Below, one piece after another: positions 1-9,339 of a stretch of 64,000 nucleotides of DNA (positions within the stretch are counted from its first letter, which is position 1; each line of letters begins with the position of its first letter). Source of the DNA: Stenotrophomonas tumulicola (GTDB taxonomy: Bacteria; Pseudomonadota; Gammaproteobacteria; Xanthomonadales; Xanthomonadaceae). The stretch is from the NCBI RefSeq assembly GCF_014117215.1, contig NZ_JACGXS010000001.1:1178001-1242000 (forward strand), in the 5' to 3' direction. The notes under the pieces are model-generated. The model did not search any database and was not told where the DNA came from. It saw only the letters and a list, made by a program, of their open reading frames with translations. The translations under genes and the position numbers were made by a program.

Positions 1-408
1 ATCAGTGCCAACGGCTGGAGCTTCAACCTCGATGGCGCGCCGAAGGCCGGCGACCGTTTCGATATCAGTCCCACCGGTGCCGGCTCGTCCGACAACAGCA
101 ATGCGCTGGCATTGGCCAAGGTGGAGGACGCCAAGATCTTCAGCGCCGGCACCGTAACCCTCGGCGGTGCACTGGGCGGCCTGACCACCCAGATCGGTGC
201 GGCGGCACGTTCGGCGGAGTATTCGCTGCAGGCCCAGCAGGTCATCACCGACCAGGCACAGGCCGCGCGGGATTCGGTGTCCGGCGTGAACCTGGACGAG
301 GAAGCGGCGGACATGCTCCGCCTGCAGCAGGCCTACCAGGCCGCCTCGCAGCTGATATCCACCGCCGACAACATGTTCCAGACCATCCTCGGAGCCGTCT
401 CGCGATGA
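1..408 (+). CDS. flgK: Flagellar hook-filament junction protein FlgK (HAP1), 3' end
   Basis: The gene enters from the left edge and is open from base 1 in frame 1; 135 C-terminal residues are present. FlgK is the first hook-filament junction protein, exported by the flagellar type III system. The end of the fragment, with ...LDEEAADMLRLQQAYQAASQ..., is the conserved C-terminal D0 helix of FlgK-family axial proteins, and it ends in the usual hydrophobic pattern (MFQTILGAV). The stop codon overlaps the flgL start in an ATGA tetrad, so the two genes are translationally coupled as in most flgKL operons. Start, promoter and upstream genes lie outside the window. Confidence 0.95.
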   Translation: MSANGWSFNLDGAPKAGDRFDISPTGAGSSDNSNALALAKVEDAKIFSAGTVTLGGALGGLTTQIGAAARSAEYSLQAQQVITDQAQAARDSVSGVNLDEEAADMLRLQQAYQAASQLISTADNMFQTILGAVSR

Positions 409-1613
409 ACGACCGTATTTCCACCGGGATGATGTACAGCCAGTCGGTATCGCTGATGCTGTCCAAGCAATCCAGGATCAACCATCTCGAACAGCAGATC
501 GCCACCGGCAGCAAGATCGTGTCGGCCAAGGACGATCCGGTCGGCGCCGGCACCGCCGTCGGCCTGGACCGCGTGGCCGCCGGGCTGGAGCAGCTCGGCA
601 AGAATGCCAACAACGTGCAGAACCGGCTGGGCCTGCAGGAAAACGCGCTGGCGCAGGCCAATGAGCTGATGACCCGCGCAGTGGAGCTGAGCATCCAGGC
701 CAACACGCCGGTGCCGGGAGAGACCGACCTCAAGGCCATCGCCAGCGAGCTCAAGTCGATCCAGGACAGCCTGCTGTCGCTGGCCAACAGCAAGGATGGC
801 AGCGGGCGCTACCTGTTCGGTGGCAGCAGCGATGCCGACGCGCCGTTCCTGAAGTCCGGCGGCACGGTGGCCTACGGAGGCGACCAGACCCAGCGCCAGG
901 TGGAAGTCGCGCCCGGCCAGCTGGTCAACGACGCCCTGCCCGGCAGTGAGATCTTCATGCGCATCCGCACCGGCGACGGCACCGTGGATGGCAGCGCGGC
1001 AGCCGGCAACACCGGCAGCGGCCTGTTGACCTCGATCAGCCGCGACGGCAGCGATGCCTGGGAAGGCGGCGCACTCACCATCCGCTTCACCGAGGCCGGC
1101 GAAGGCGCCTACGAAGTACTCGACGCTACCGGCGCGGTAGTGGCCAACGGCACCCATGCCGCCGGCGAAGACATCGTGGTGGGCGGCATCCGCCTGCGCA
1201 TCGAAGGCGAACCGGCGGCCGGCGACAGCTTTGGCGTGGAAGCATCCAGCACCCGCGACATCTTCGGCACGCTGGACAAGCTGGTGGCCGCGCTGGAATC
1301 GGACCCGCAGACCGCCGCCGAGCGCACCAGCATGCAGAACGTCCTGCAATCAAGCATGCGTGACATCACCCGTGCGTCGGAAAACATGATCGACGCACGC
1401 GCCAAGGGCGGTGCCCAGCTGGCCGCCATCGACGATGCCGCCAGTGCCCGCGAAGCCACCTCGGTCACCATCAAATCCACCCTTTCCACCCTGCGCGACC
1501 TGGACTACGCCGATGCCATCGGCCAGTACAAGCTCGAAAACGCGGCCCTGCAGGCCGCGCAGACGATCTTCAGCCAGATGCAGGCCATGTCCCTGTTCAA
1601 CACCATCCGCTGA
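405..1613 (+). CDS. flgL: Flagellar hook-filament junction protein FlgL (HAP3)
   Basis: 402 residues, the usual size for FlgL of Xanthomonadaceae. FlgL sits between FlgK and the filament and is exported by the flagellar type III system. The N-terminus (RISTGMMYSQSV, then a heptad-rich helix with NHLEQQIATGSKI and the flagellin-like KDDPVGAG) and the C-terminal helix (TLRDLDYADAIGQYKLE...TIFSQMQAMSLFNTI) are the conserved flagellin-type D0/D1 halves around a variable centre. The start ATG lies in the flgK stop (ATGA). The next gene starts 65 bp downstream and no terminator is visible in between, so the first flagellin may be reached by read-through. Confidence 0.96.
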   Translation: MNDRISTGMMYSQSVSLMLSKQSRINHLEQQIATGSKIVSAKDDPVGAGTAVGLDRVAAGLEQLGKNANNVQNRLGLQENALAQANELMTRAVELSIQANTPVPGETDLKAIASELKSIQDSLLSLANSKDGSGRYLFGGSSDADAPFLKSGGTVAYGGDQTQRQVEVAPGQLVNDALPGSEIFMRIRTGDGTVDGSAAAGNTGSGLLTSISRDGSDAWEGGALTIRFTEAGEGAYEVLDATGAVVANGTHAAGEDIVVGGIRLRIEGEPAAGDSFGVEASSTRDIFGTLDKLVAALESDPQTAAERTSMQNVLQSSMRDITRASENMIDARAKGGAQLAAIDDAASAREATSVTIKSTLSTLRDLDYADAIGQYKLENAALQAAQTIFSQMQAMSLFNTIR

Positions 1614-1678
1614 CCTTCATCCGGGCGCCCTGAGCGCGTCCATTCCAACAGACCCAGAGCCACCCACGGAGACGCCCC

Positions 1679-3169
1679 ATGGCACAGATCATCAACACCA
1701 ATACGATGTCGCTGAACGCCCAGCGTAATCTTTCCACCAGCGGCAATTCGCTGGCCACGTCGATCCAGCGCCTGTCCTCGGGCCTGCGCATCAACAGCGC
1801 AAAGGACGACGCGGCGGGCCTGGCGATTTCCGAACGCTTCACCACCCAGATCCGCGGCACCAACCAGGCCGCACGCAACGCCAACGACGGCATTTCGCTG
1901 GCGCAGACCGCCGAAGGCGCGCTGGGCGAGATCGGCAACAACCTGCAGCGCATCCGCGAACTGGCCGTGCAGGCACGCAACGCTACCAACTCGGCTTCCG
2001 ACCGCCAGGCGCTGAATGCCGAAGTGCAGTTGCTGAAGGCTGAAATCCAGCGCGTGGCCGAGCAGACCAACTTCAACGGCACCAGCCTGCTGGACGGCAG
2101 CTTCACCAACCAGGCCTTCCAGATAGGCGCCGACCAAGGCCAGACGATCAACATTTCCCAGATCGCCAACGCCAACATCAAGGTGTTGGGCAATTGGAAC
2201 CAGGTCGATACGGCAGCCAAATTCACCGCAACCGCGCCGGTAGGCACAGGTGAAGGTGCTGTTGGTCCTGGCGCCGCCACGTTGGACCTCGCAGGCGCAA
2301 CGGATCCAACCGCTGAATTTACCTTCCAAGTCGACGGCAACCAAGTCACTGTTGAACAGGACCCCACGCGTGATGCCGAAGGCCTTGCCGCGGCTGTGGC
2401 AACGCAGATCAACACCGTCCGGCCCAATCTGGCGACCGCTGACGGAAACAACGTCGCACTATCAAACACGACTGCTGCGCCGGTCGTGATCGATGCCTTC
2501 TCCAACGCTGTTGCAGCCCAGACTGTAGGCGCACAGGGTACCGGTGGCACCGCTACCTTTGATGCAGGCAGCTTGACCCTGACTGGCGCCAAGGGCACGG
2601 CGACCATCAACTTCGCCGCTGCCGGTGGTGCTGGCCAGCGTGCCAGCGACTTGGTCAAGTCGATCAATGACCAGAGTTACAACACCGGCGTTACTGCCTC
2701 GCTCGATGATACAGGCAAGTTGGTGCTGGCTTCGCAGAGCGGCGACTTTTCCATCGCCGGCGCAGAGGATCTGACGGCGCAGACCGGCCTGAGTGCGGGG
2801 GACACCGCTGCGGACGAGATCGGCAGCGCTTGGGTCCCAGGCGAGCCGAAATCAGGCTTCGCTGACCTGGATATCACCACCACCGCTGGCGCCGACAATG
2901 CACTGAACGCCATGGACGCCGCCCTGCTGTCCATCAACTCATCGCGCGCCGACCTGGGTGCCGTGCAGAACCGCTTTAGTTCGACCATCGCCAACCTGAC
3001 CACGTCCTCGGAGAACATGTCCGCTGCACGCAGCCGCATCCGCGACGTCGATTACGCACAGGAAACAGCCGAGCTTACCCGCGCGCAGATCCTGCAGCAG
3101 GCCGGCACGGCAATGCTGGCACAGGCCAACCAGGTGCCGCAGAACGTCCTCAGCCTGCTGCAGTCGTAA
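1679..3169 (+). CDS. fliC: Flagellin, copy 1
   Basis: 496-residue flagellin, the filament subunit secreted through the flagellar type III system. Residues about 1-170 form the conserved D0/D1 half (MAQIINTNTMSLNAQRNL, SGLRINSAKDDAAGLAISERF), and about 405-496 form the C-terminal half (SSRADLGAVQNRFSSTIANL, ending ...NVLSLLQS). The centre, about 170-400, is Ala/Thr/Gly-rich and presumably forms surface domains D2/D3; it is larger than in many relatives, whose flagellins have about 400 residues. A purine-rich site (ACGGAGAC) lies before the ATG. Unlike copy 2 no FliA-type promoter is visible in the 65-bp gap after flgL. It is followed by a SMAG palindrome and a stem-loop terminator. Confidence 0.97.
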   Translation: MAQIINTNTMSLNAQRNLSTSGNSLATSIQRLSSGLRINSAKDDAAGLAISERFTTQIRGTNQAARNANDGISLAQTAEGALGEIGNNLQRIRELAVQARNATNSASDRQALNAEVQLLKAEIQRVAEQTNFNGTSLLDGSFTNQAFQIGADQGQTINISQIANANIKVLGNWNQVDTAAKFTATAPVGTGEGAVGPGAATLDLAGATDPTAEFTFQVDGNQVTVEQDPTRDAEGLAAAVATQINTVRPNLATADGNNVALSNTTAAPVVIDAFSNAVAAQTVGAQGTGGTATFDAGSLTLTGAKGTATINFAAAGGAGQRASDLVKSINDQSYNTGVTASLDDTGKLVLASQSGDFSIAGAEDLTAQTGLSAGDTAADEIGSAWVPGEPKSGFADLDITTTAGADNALNAMDAALLSINSSRADLGAVQNRFSSTIANLTTSSENMSAARSRIRDVDYAQETAELTRAQILQQAGTAMLAQANQVPQNVLSLLQS

Positions 3170-3181
3170 GAACAGGCTCCT

Positions 3182-3206
3182 GTAGCGCCGAGCCATGCTC
3201 GGCGGC
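3182..3206 (+). repeat. SMAG-type REP palindrome (GTAG end)
   Basis: Single element starting GTAG, followed by the palindrome GCCGAGCCATGCTCGGC. It lies 12 bases after the first flagellin stop codon and just upstream of its terminator. Confidence 0.8.
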
Positions 3207-3235
3207 TTCTGGCCTGGGATGCCGCACGTACCAAA

Positions 3236-3269
3236 AGGCTCCGCCATGCACTTGGCGGGGCCTTTTTTT
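3236..3269 (+). terminator. Rho-independent terminator after flagellin 1
   Basis: The arms GGCTCCGCC and GGCGGGGCC (the latter followed by seven Ts) form a stem-loop about 70 bases after the stop codon. It should isolate the first flagellin from the second, which has its own promoter. Confidence 0.85.
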
Positions 3270-3283
3270 CATGATGGATCGCC

Positions 3284-3306
3284 CGCCGGGCACGACCCGG
3301 CGTTAC
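3284..3306 (-). repeat. SMAG-type REP palindrome
   Basis: CGCCGGGCACGACCCGGCG followed by TTAC, a slightly diverged element in the orientation ending in (G)TAC. It lies 20 bases upstream of the FliA promoter of flagellin 2. Confidence 0.7.
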
Positions 3307-3325
3307 AAAAATATTGACTTGTGGC

Positions 3326-3352
3326 TAAAGGCTGGACAGGCAGTGCCGTTAT
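3326..3352 (+). promoter_or_regulatory. FliA (sigma-28) promoter of flagellin 2
   Basis: TAAAGGCT, an 11-base spacer and GCCGTTAT, against the sigma-28 consensus TAAAGTTT-N11-GCCGATAA. It lies 106 bases upstream of the ATG, giving an untranslated leader of roughly 100 bases. Confidence 0.9.
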
Positions 3353-3458
3353 TGACTTCAGCAGCGGCAGCACACCCCCCACCCGGGCCGCCATCCACTG
3401 CCCCCGATACCGGCCAGGCTGAACTGCCGGACCCACTGCCAAAAAGGAAAACCGCACC

Positions 3459-4970
3459 ATGGCACAAGTCATCAACACCAACACCATGTCGCTCAACGCC
3501 CAGCGCAACCTGAGCACCAGCGGCACGAACCTGGCCACCACCATCCAGCGCCTGTCCTCGGGCCTGCGCATCAACAGCGCAAAGGACGATGCCGCTGGCC
3601 TGGCGATTTCCGAGCGTTTCAGCACCCAGATCCGCGGCGTGAACCAGGCTGCCCGCAACGCCAACGACGGCATTTCGCTGGCGCAGACCGCTGAAGGCGC
3701 ACTGGGCGAAATCGGCAACAACCTGCAGCGCATCCGTGAACTTTCCGTGCAGTCACGCAATGCCACCAACTCCGCGTCTGATCGCGAGGCCTTGAACTCG
3801 GAAGTGCAGTTGCTGAAGGCCGAAATCCAGCGCGTCGCCGAGCAGACGAACTTCAACGGCACCAACCTGCTGAACGGAAAATTCCAGAGCCAGGCCTTCC
3901 AGATCGGCGCCGACCAGGGCCAGACCATCGACATTGCCCAGATCGCCAATGCCAACATTGCAGCGTTGGGCAACTGGAACGAAGTTGACACCGCAGGCTC
4001 GGTGACTGCTACCAAGGCCGCCGGTACCGGTGGCGCAGGTGCTCCCGGAACTACACCGGTCACCTTGGATCTCTCCGGCATCGATGCTGGCGATCTCGAC
4101 GATGGCTTCACCTTCGATCTGGACGGCACGCAGATCACGGTTGGCGGCGGCACGGGCCGTACCGCAGAGGCGTTGGCAGCCGACGTAGTCGATGCCATCA
4201 ATGCGCAAGCCGATGGTTTGGCGGCCGCTGATGGCGGCAACGTGATCTTGACCAACGCGACCACGACCGATGTCGTCGTTGATAACTTCAGCAACGGCTT
4301 GGCTAACATCACCGCTACTGCCGCAACGCCGGGCACCGGCACCGGCACCGCTACCTTCAGTGCAGGCAGCTTCATGCTGACCGGCTCCAAGGGTACCGCC
4401 GTCGAGATCAAGTTCGACGCAGCCGGCAGTGCAGAACAGCGTGCGGATCAGCTGGTCAAGGCGATCAACAGCCAGAGTTACAACACGGGCGTCAGTGCAT
4501 CGCTGGACGAGGCCGGCAATGTCTCGATGAAGGCCGCCGACGGCAACTTCACCATCGCAGCAACGGCTGACACCGATGAAGCGCGGGAGGCACTGCTCGC
4601 TCAGACCGGCCTGACCGCTGGCGAGACCGAGACCTACGCCAAGGGCGTCGCCCGGACCGGCTTCGCCGATCTTGACATCTCGACCGAGGCCGGCGCCGAC
4701 AATGCAATGAAGGCAATGGACGCCGCGCTCAACTCCATCAACTCCTCGCGCGCTGACCTGGGCGCGATCCAGAACCGCTTCACCTCGGTCGTGGCCAACC
4801 TGAACACCTCTTCGGAGAACATGTCGGCCGCCCGCAGCCGCATCCGCGACGTGGATTACGCTTCGGAAACCGCCGAGCTGACCCGCAACCAGATCCTGCA
4901 GCAGGCAGGTACGGCGATGCTGGCCCAGGCCAACCAGTCCAGCCAGAGCGTGCTGAGCCTGTTGCAGTAA
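3459..4970 (+). CDS. fliC: Flagellin, copy 2
   Basis: 503-residue flagellin paralogous to the gene just upstream. The first about 165 residues and the last about 95 are almost the same as in copy 1. The central part (about 170-405) is clearly diverged although the framework remains (TATFSAGSFMLTGSKGTA against TATFDAGSLTLTGAKGTA). Differences such as EQRADQLVKAINSQSYNTG against GQRASDLVKSINDQSYNTG show shared descent. A strong ribosome site (AAGGAAA) precedes the ATG. It has its own FliA promoter and a strong terminator, so it is an independent late (class IV-type) transcription unit and probably the main filament gene. Confidence 0.97.
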   Translation: MAQVINTNTMSLNAQRNLSTSGTNLATTIQRLSSGLRINSAKDDAAGLAISERFSTQIRGVNQAARNANDGISLAQTAEGALGEIGNNLQRIRELSVQSRNATNSASDREALNSEVQLLKAEIQRVAEQTNFNGTNLLNGKFQSQAFQIGADQGQTIDIAQIANANIAALGNWNEVDTAGSVTATKAAGTGGAGAPGTTPVTLDLSGIDAGDLDDGFTFDLDGTQITVGGGTGRTAEALAADVVDAINAQADGLAAADGGNVILTNATTTDVVVDNFSNGLANITATAATPGTGTGTATFSAGSFMLTGSKGTAVEIKFDAAGSAEQRADQLVKAINSQSYNTGVSASLDEAGNVSMKAADGNFTIAATADTDEAREALLAQTGLTAGETETYAKGVARTGFADLDISTEAGADNAMKAMDAALNSINSSRADLGAIQNRFTSVVANLNTSSENMSAARSRIRDVDYASETAELTRNQILQQAGTAMLAQANQSSQSVLSLLQ

Positions 4971-5000
4971 TCGAAGCGGCAGGTTTCATCGCATAACGGA

Positions 5001-5024
5001 AAGGGGGCGAAAGCCCCCTTTTTG
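5001..5024 (+). terminator. Rho-independent terminator after flagellin 2
   Basis: Perfect 8-bp stem AAGGGGGC / GCCCCCTT with a GAAA tetraloop followed by a T run, about 30 bases after the stop codon. It can work in both directions and so may also stop transcription from the convergent efflux operon. Confidence 0.93.
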
Positions 5025-5053
5025 TTTGTTTGATGACCAGATGCCGCTGCGCT

Positions 5054-5117
5054 CGCCGGGCATGGCCCGGCGCTACAGGGGCGTGGCCGGGCGCCACAGC
5101 GCATGGCTGGGCGCTAC
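5054..5117. repeat. Cluster of three SMAG-type REP palindromes
   Basis: Three successive elements: one full (CGCCGGGCATGGCCCGGCG then CTAC) and two shorter or diverged. They lie between the convergent flagellin 2 and RND genes. The GTAG end of the last (CTAC on the plus strand, 5114-5117) contains the TAG stop codon of the RND gene. Confidence 0.8.
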
Positions 5118-8100
5118 GGGTGCCGGGCGTGCGAAGAGCGCCGCCTGAACTTCCGCGACAGCCACTCGCCCAGGTCATCCACCACCGTGAACGCAGCCGG
5201 GATCACGATCAGGCTGAGCAGCGTGGAGGTGATCAAGCCACCGATCACGGCAATGGCCATCGGCGCGCGGAAGCTGGAATCACCCGCAAAACCCAGCGCG
5301 ATGGGCATCATGCCCGCCCCCATTGCCAGCGTGGTCATGATGATCGGCTGCGCGCGCTTGCGGCAGGCGTCCACCAACGCATCGTGCTGGCTCATGCCAT
5401 GCTCGTCCTCGGCAATCACCGCATAATCCACCAGCAGGATTGAGTTCTTGGTAGCGATGCCGATCAGCATCAGCAAGCCGATCAAAGCCGGCAGCGACAG
5501 CATGTTCTGGGTGATCAGCAGTGCGCCGAAGGCACCGCCAGCGCACAGCGGCACCGCCGCCAGGATCGTCACCGGCATCAGCGCATGGTTGAACAACAGC
5601 AACAGCACCATGTAGATGCACACCAGGCCAGCGGCCATGGCCAGCATGAAGCCGATGAACAACTCGACGAACACTTCGGCATCGCCGGTATTGAGGAAGC
5701 TCACTCCCGGCGGTACCTGCATGACGCTGGGCAGTGCCTGCACCTCGGTCATCACCTCGCCCAACGGTCGGCCGTTGAGTTCGGCAGTCAGGGTGACGTT
5801 GCGCTGGCGCTGGTAACGCGAGATCTGCGATGGGCCGCTGCCCTGGCGGATCTCGGCCACCGCTGCCAGCGGCACCGGGCCATCCCGGCCCGGCACGCGC
5901 AATTGGCCGATCAGCGCAGGATGGGCCAGCGTCGCTTCGGCGAAACCGACCCGGATAGGCACCTGCCGATCAGGCAGGTTCAACTTGGCCATGCGTTGCT
6001 CGTAGTCACCGGCCGTGGCGATGCGCGCCGCTTCGGCAATGTCGGCGGTGGCCACGCCCAGGTCGGCTGCACGGGCGGAGTCCGGAACGATCTGCAGTTC
6101 CGGCCGCAGCAGCGACGCCGTCGAAGTGACGCTACCCAGGCCCCGGATGCCGCGAAGGTCGCGCTCCAGCGCGATGGAGGCTTCCTGCAGGCGCTGCGGG
6201 TCATCGCCGGACAACACCAGCTGCAGCAGGTTGCCCGGTTCGGAGCTGACATAGCTCACGCGCACGCCGGGCAGGTCGGCCAGCTTCTGCCGGGCCTCAC
6301 GTTCCAGCACGCGCTGGTCACGGTCGCGGCTGTCGGCGGCACCCCAGTCCAGCACCAGCGTGGCCTTGCGCGGTTCGCCCACGCCGGTTGCGCCGGGGTC
6401 GCCCAGGTCCAGCACGCTGCCCACCGCGGTATAGACCTGCTTGAGCTCGGGCATGTCCTTGAGCAGCCCACGCGCGCGCTCGGCCACCTCCACGGTCTCC
6501 TGCAGGCGCGTGCCCGGCGGCAGTTCCAGGTTGAGGTTGCTGCGGCCCAGGTCGGACTGCGGAATGAACGTGGCCGGGATGAACGGCACCAGGCCAAGCG
6601 AAGCGACGAACAAGCCAGTGGCCAGCCACAGCGTACGGCCACGATGGCGCAGTGCCGCATCCACCCAGCCGAGGTACCAGAGCATCAGCCGTGAATCCGG
6701 CTTCTCTTCACCATGCGGCTTGAGCAGGTAAGCGGCCATCATCGGGGTGAGCAGCCGCGCCACCAGCAGCGAGAACAGCACGGCGGTAGCGGCCGTCCAG
6801 CCAAACTCGCGGAAGAACTTGCCGGCGATGCCGGGCATGAAGGCCACCGGCACGAACACCGCCGCCAGGGTGAGCGAGGTGGCGATCACTGCATTGCCGA
6901 TCTCACCGGCTGCTTCGCGCGCGGCATCCAGCGGGGACTTGCCCATGCGCAGGTGGCGCACGATGTTCTCGATCTCCACGATCGCATCGTCGACCAGGAT
7001 GCCGACCACCACCGACAACGCCAGCAGGGTGATCATGTTCAGCGTGAAGCCGAAGAAGTACATCACCGCGAAGGTGGGGATGATGGACAGCGGCAACGCC
7101 AGCGCAGCCACCCACGTGGCGCGCCAGTCACGCAGGAACAGCCAAACCACAAGCAGCGCCAGCAGCGCGCCCTCGTACAGCATCGTCATCGACGAATCGT
7201 AGGAGCGGTGGGTCTCATCGATCGCGGTGGTGACCAGGCGGAAATCGATGCCCGGGTGCGCCGCCTTGATGGTGTCCAGCGCGTCGTGCACGCCGGCTTC
7301 TACCTTGACCTCGCTGGATCCGCGCGTGCGCGACATCGAGAACGCCACCACCTGGTCCCCGTCCAGCAATGCCGCTTCGGTCGGATCGGCAGCCGCGTCA
7401 GTGATCGTCGCCAGGGTCGACAGCCGCACCGCCCGACCATCCGGCAAGGCGATGGAGAAATCACGCAGCGCCTGCGCATCAGCCACCGTACCCAGCGTGC
7501 GGATGGTCTGCTGCGCCCCGTCGATCTCGGCCTTGCCGCCTGCGCGCTCCACCTGGATGCGGGCAAGCTGCTGGGACACATCGCCAGCGGTGACGCCCAT
7601 CGCGATCAAGGCATTGGGGTCCAGGTCCACGCGGATCTGGCGCTGGACGCCCCCCACCCGGGTGACCCGCGCCACGCCCTGCACGCCATACATGGCACGC
7701 GAGATGTCACGGTCGACGAACCAGCTGGCTTCGTCGCTGCTCATGTGCGGGGCAACCAGCGCATAGGTCATCAGCGAGCCGCCGATATCGACCTTGGAAA
7801 TCACCGGTTCCTGGATGTCCTGCGGCAGGTCGGTGCGGATGCGAGTGACCGCATCGCGGGTATCGTCCAGCGCAGTGGCCAGGTCGGCCTCCAGCTGGAA
7901 TTCGATGGACGTCGTGCTGACACCTTCGCTGACCGATGAGATCACGCGTTTTACGTTGTTGACCGTGGCGACCGAATCCTCGACCTTGCGGGTCACCTCG
8001 GCCTCCAGCTGGCTGGGCGAGGCACCGGGCTGGGTCACCGTCACGGTGGTCATCGGGAAAGCGATGTCCGGGAAGCGCGCGACCGGCAACTGATGGAAGC

Positions 8101-8182
8101 CCCACAGTCCGGCTACGCAGAGCACGACGAAGATCATCAGCGCAGGCAGCGGGCGCTTGATCGCCCAAGCGGAGAAATTCAT
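5114..8182 (-). CDS. RND-family efflux pump inner-membrane transporter
   Basis: 1022 residues, full length for an AcrB/MexB-like resistance-nodulation-division permease that exports drugs or other compounds using the proton gradient. One transmembrane segment lies at the N-terminus (LPALMIFVVLCVAGLWGF) and a block of membrane helices begins near residue 340. The conserved proton-relay aspartates are seen in GILVDDAIVEIENI, and a second membrane block lies near 850-1000 (GIATKNSILLVDY). The sequence is closer to the MdtB/MexK-like heavy branch than to classical AcrB. The start overlaps the stop of the adaptor gene. No outer-membrane channel gene is adjacent, so a TolC-type protein encoded elsewhere must be used. 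I do not equate it with a named Sme pump. Its stop codon is formed by a SMAG element. Confidence 0.95.
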   Translation of the reverse strand: MNFSAWAIKRPLPALMIFVVLCVAGLWGFHQLPVARFPDIAFPMTTVTVTQPGASPSQLEAEVTRKVEDSVATVNNVKRVISSVSEGVSTTSIEFQLEADLATALDDTRDAVTRIRTDLPQDIQEPVISKVDIGGSLMTYALVAPHMSSDEASWFVDRDISRAMYGVQGVARVTRVGGVQRQIRVDLDPNALIAMGVTAGDVSQQLARIQVERAGGKAEIDGAQQTIRTLGTVADAQALRDFSIALPDGRAVRLSTLATITDAAADPTEAALLDGDQVVAFSMSRTRGSSEVKVEAGVHDALDTIKAAHPGIDFRLVTTAIDETHRSYDSSMTMLYEGALLALLVVWLFLRDWRATWVAALALPLSIIPTFAVMYFFGFTLNMITLLALSVVVGILVDDAIVEIENIVRHLRMGKSPLDAAREAAGEIGNAVIATSLTLAAVFVPVAFMPGIAGKFFREFGWTAATAVLFSLLVARLLTPMMAAYLLKPHGEEKPDSRLMLWYLGWVDAALRHRGRTLWLATGLFVASLGLVPFIPATFIPQSDLGRSNLNLELPPGTRLQETVEVAERARGLLKDMPELKQVYTAVGSVLDLGDPGATGVGEPRKATLVLDWGAADSRDRDQRVLEREARQKLADLPGVRVSYVSSEPGNLLQLVLSGDDPQRLQEASIALERDLRGIRGLGSVTSTASLLRPELQIVPDSARAADLGVATADIAEAARIATAGDYEQRMAKLNLPDRQVPIRVGFAEATLAHPALIGQLRVPGRDGPVPLAAVAEIRQGSGPSQISRYQRQRNVTLTAELNGRPLGEVMTEVQALPSVMQVPPGVSFLNTGDAEVFVELFIGFMLAMAAGLVCIYMVLLLLFNHALMPVTILAAVPLCAGGAFGALLITQNMLSLPALIGLLMLIGIATKNSILLVDYAVIAEDEHGMSQHDALVDACRKRAQPIIMTTLAMGAGMMPIALGFAGDSSFRAPMAIAVIGGLITSTLLSLIVIPAAFTVVDDLGEWLSRKFRRRSSHARHP

Positions 8183-9291
8183 CGTGCGGCCGCCTTCGCA
8201 TCGCCGGCCTTCGCAGGAGCGATCACGCGTACGCGGTCGCCCTCGCCCAGGAAGCCTGCGCCCTCCACCACCACGTTGTCACCGGCCTTCAGGCCTTCCA
8301 GGATCGCGGTGCGGCCCTGCACCGCCTGCCCGGTACGCACGCGCAGGCGGCTGGCCTGCTGCTTGTCGTTCACGGTGAACACGTAATTGTGGCCATCGCG
8401 CTGCACGATCGCCGCGGTGGGGATGGTCAATGCCTGGCCGTCGCCGGTGACGATGCGGCCTTCCACGTAGATTCCCGGCTTGAGCGGGCCCGGCGTCGGC
8501 AGGTCGGCATAGATCGTGCCGGTGCGGGTCTGTGCATCCACGCCCGGGGTAACGGCGCGGATGCGGCCTGCCACCACCTGCCCGGCGTAAGGCAGTTCGA
8601 CGGTGTTGTCCACGGCAACATCGGCCAGCTGGTTTTCGGGCAGCTCGGCCCGCCATTCCAGGCGACCATCGCGGATCAGGCGCAGCAGCTCGGTACCGGC
8701 GGACACCACCTGGCCGGGCTGCACCAGGCGCTTGGAGACCAGGCCATCGGCCGGCGCACGCAGGTCGGCGAAGTCACGGCGCAACCGGGCTGCATCGCGC
8801 GCAGCACGGGCGGTCGCCGTCTGCGCTTCGGCGTTGATGCGATTTGCCCGCAGTTCGTCCAGGCTGCTGGCGCTGATCAACTGCTGGGCGGCCAGCTTGG
8901 CGCTGCGCTCGTAATTCATCCGCGCAAGGTCCTGCGCCGCCTGCGCCTGGCGCAGCGAGGCATCGGCCTGGGCCAGTTCGCTGTCCAACGTGCGATGGTC
9001 CAGCTGCAGCAGTACCTGGCCCTTCTTTACCCATTGGCCTACGTCCACCGGCAGCGCAGTCACCCGCTGGCCGCTGATCTCCACGCCCAGCTGCATTTCC
9101 TCGTACGCAGTGACCGGGCCGGACACCAGCACCGTTCGCGCCATGGGCTGCAGCCGTGCCGTGGCCAGCGACACCGGCAGTGCCGACATGGCTGTTTCGG
9201 CCTCATCGGCTTTTTCATCCTTGCCGGCGCAGGCGGCGAGCAGCGTGGCAATCAGGAACAGACAGGTACAACGCAGGATTGAAGCGCGCAT
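8179..9291 (-). CDS. RND efflux periplasmic adaptor (membrane fusion lipoprotein)
   Basis: 370 residues. The start is placed at the ATG at 9291 because an upstream GGAAAG site is well spaced and the resulting N-terminus is a clean lipoprotein signal with lipobox LLAAC (Cys about 21). An in-frame TTG 27 bases upstream is less likely. The biotinyl-lipoyl halves (VGQWVKKGQVLLQLD and ADGLVSKRLVQPGQVV), a central alpha-hairpin (about 85-165) and a beta-barrel (IPTAAIVQRDGHNYVF) are in the standard order of HlyD/AcrA-like adaptors. It bridges the RND permease to an outer-membrane channel. The stop overlaps the RND start by 4 bases, so the two are translationally coupled. Confidence 0.95.
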   Translation of the reverse strand: MRASILRCTCLFLIATLLAACAGKDEKADEAETAMSALPVSLATARLQPMARTVLVSGPVTAYEEMQLGVEISGQRVTALPVDVGQWVKKGQVLLQLDHRTLDSELAQADASLRQAQAAQDLARMNYERSAKLAAQQLISASSLDELRANRINAEAQTATARAARDAARLRRDFADLRAPADGLVSKRLVQPGQVVSAGTELLRLIRDGRLEWRAELPENQLADVAVDNTVELPYAGQVVAGRIRAVTPGVDAQTRTGTIYADLPTPGPLKPGIYVEGRIVTGDGQALTIPTAAIVQRDGHNYVFTVNDKQQASRLRVRTGQAVQGRTAILEGLKAGDNVVVEGAGFLGEGDRVRVIAPAKAGDAKAAAR

Positions 9292-9339
9292 ATGTGGCTT
9301 TCCGGGTCGAAGCAGCAAGTACAGAAGGAGGATCGGGAT

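Noticed and set aside
1614..1678. FliA or sigma-54 promoter before flagellin 1
   Set aside because: No TAAA/TCAA-N15-GCCG or GG-N10-GC site of acceptable quality is present in the gap.
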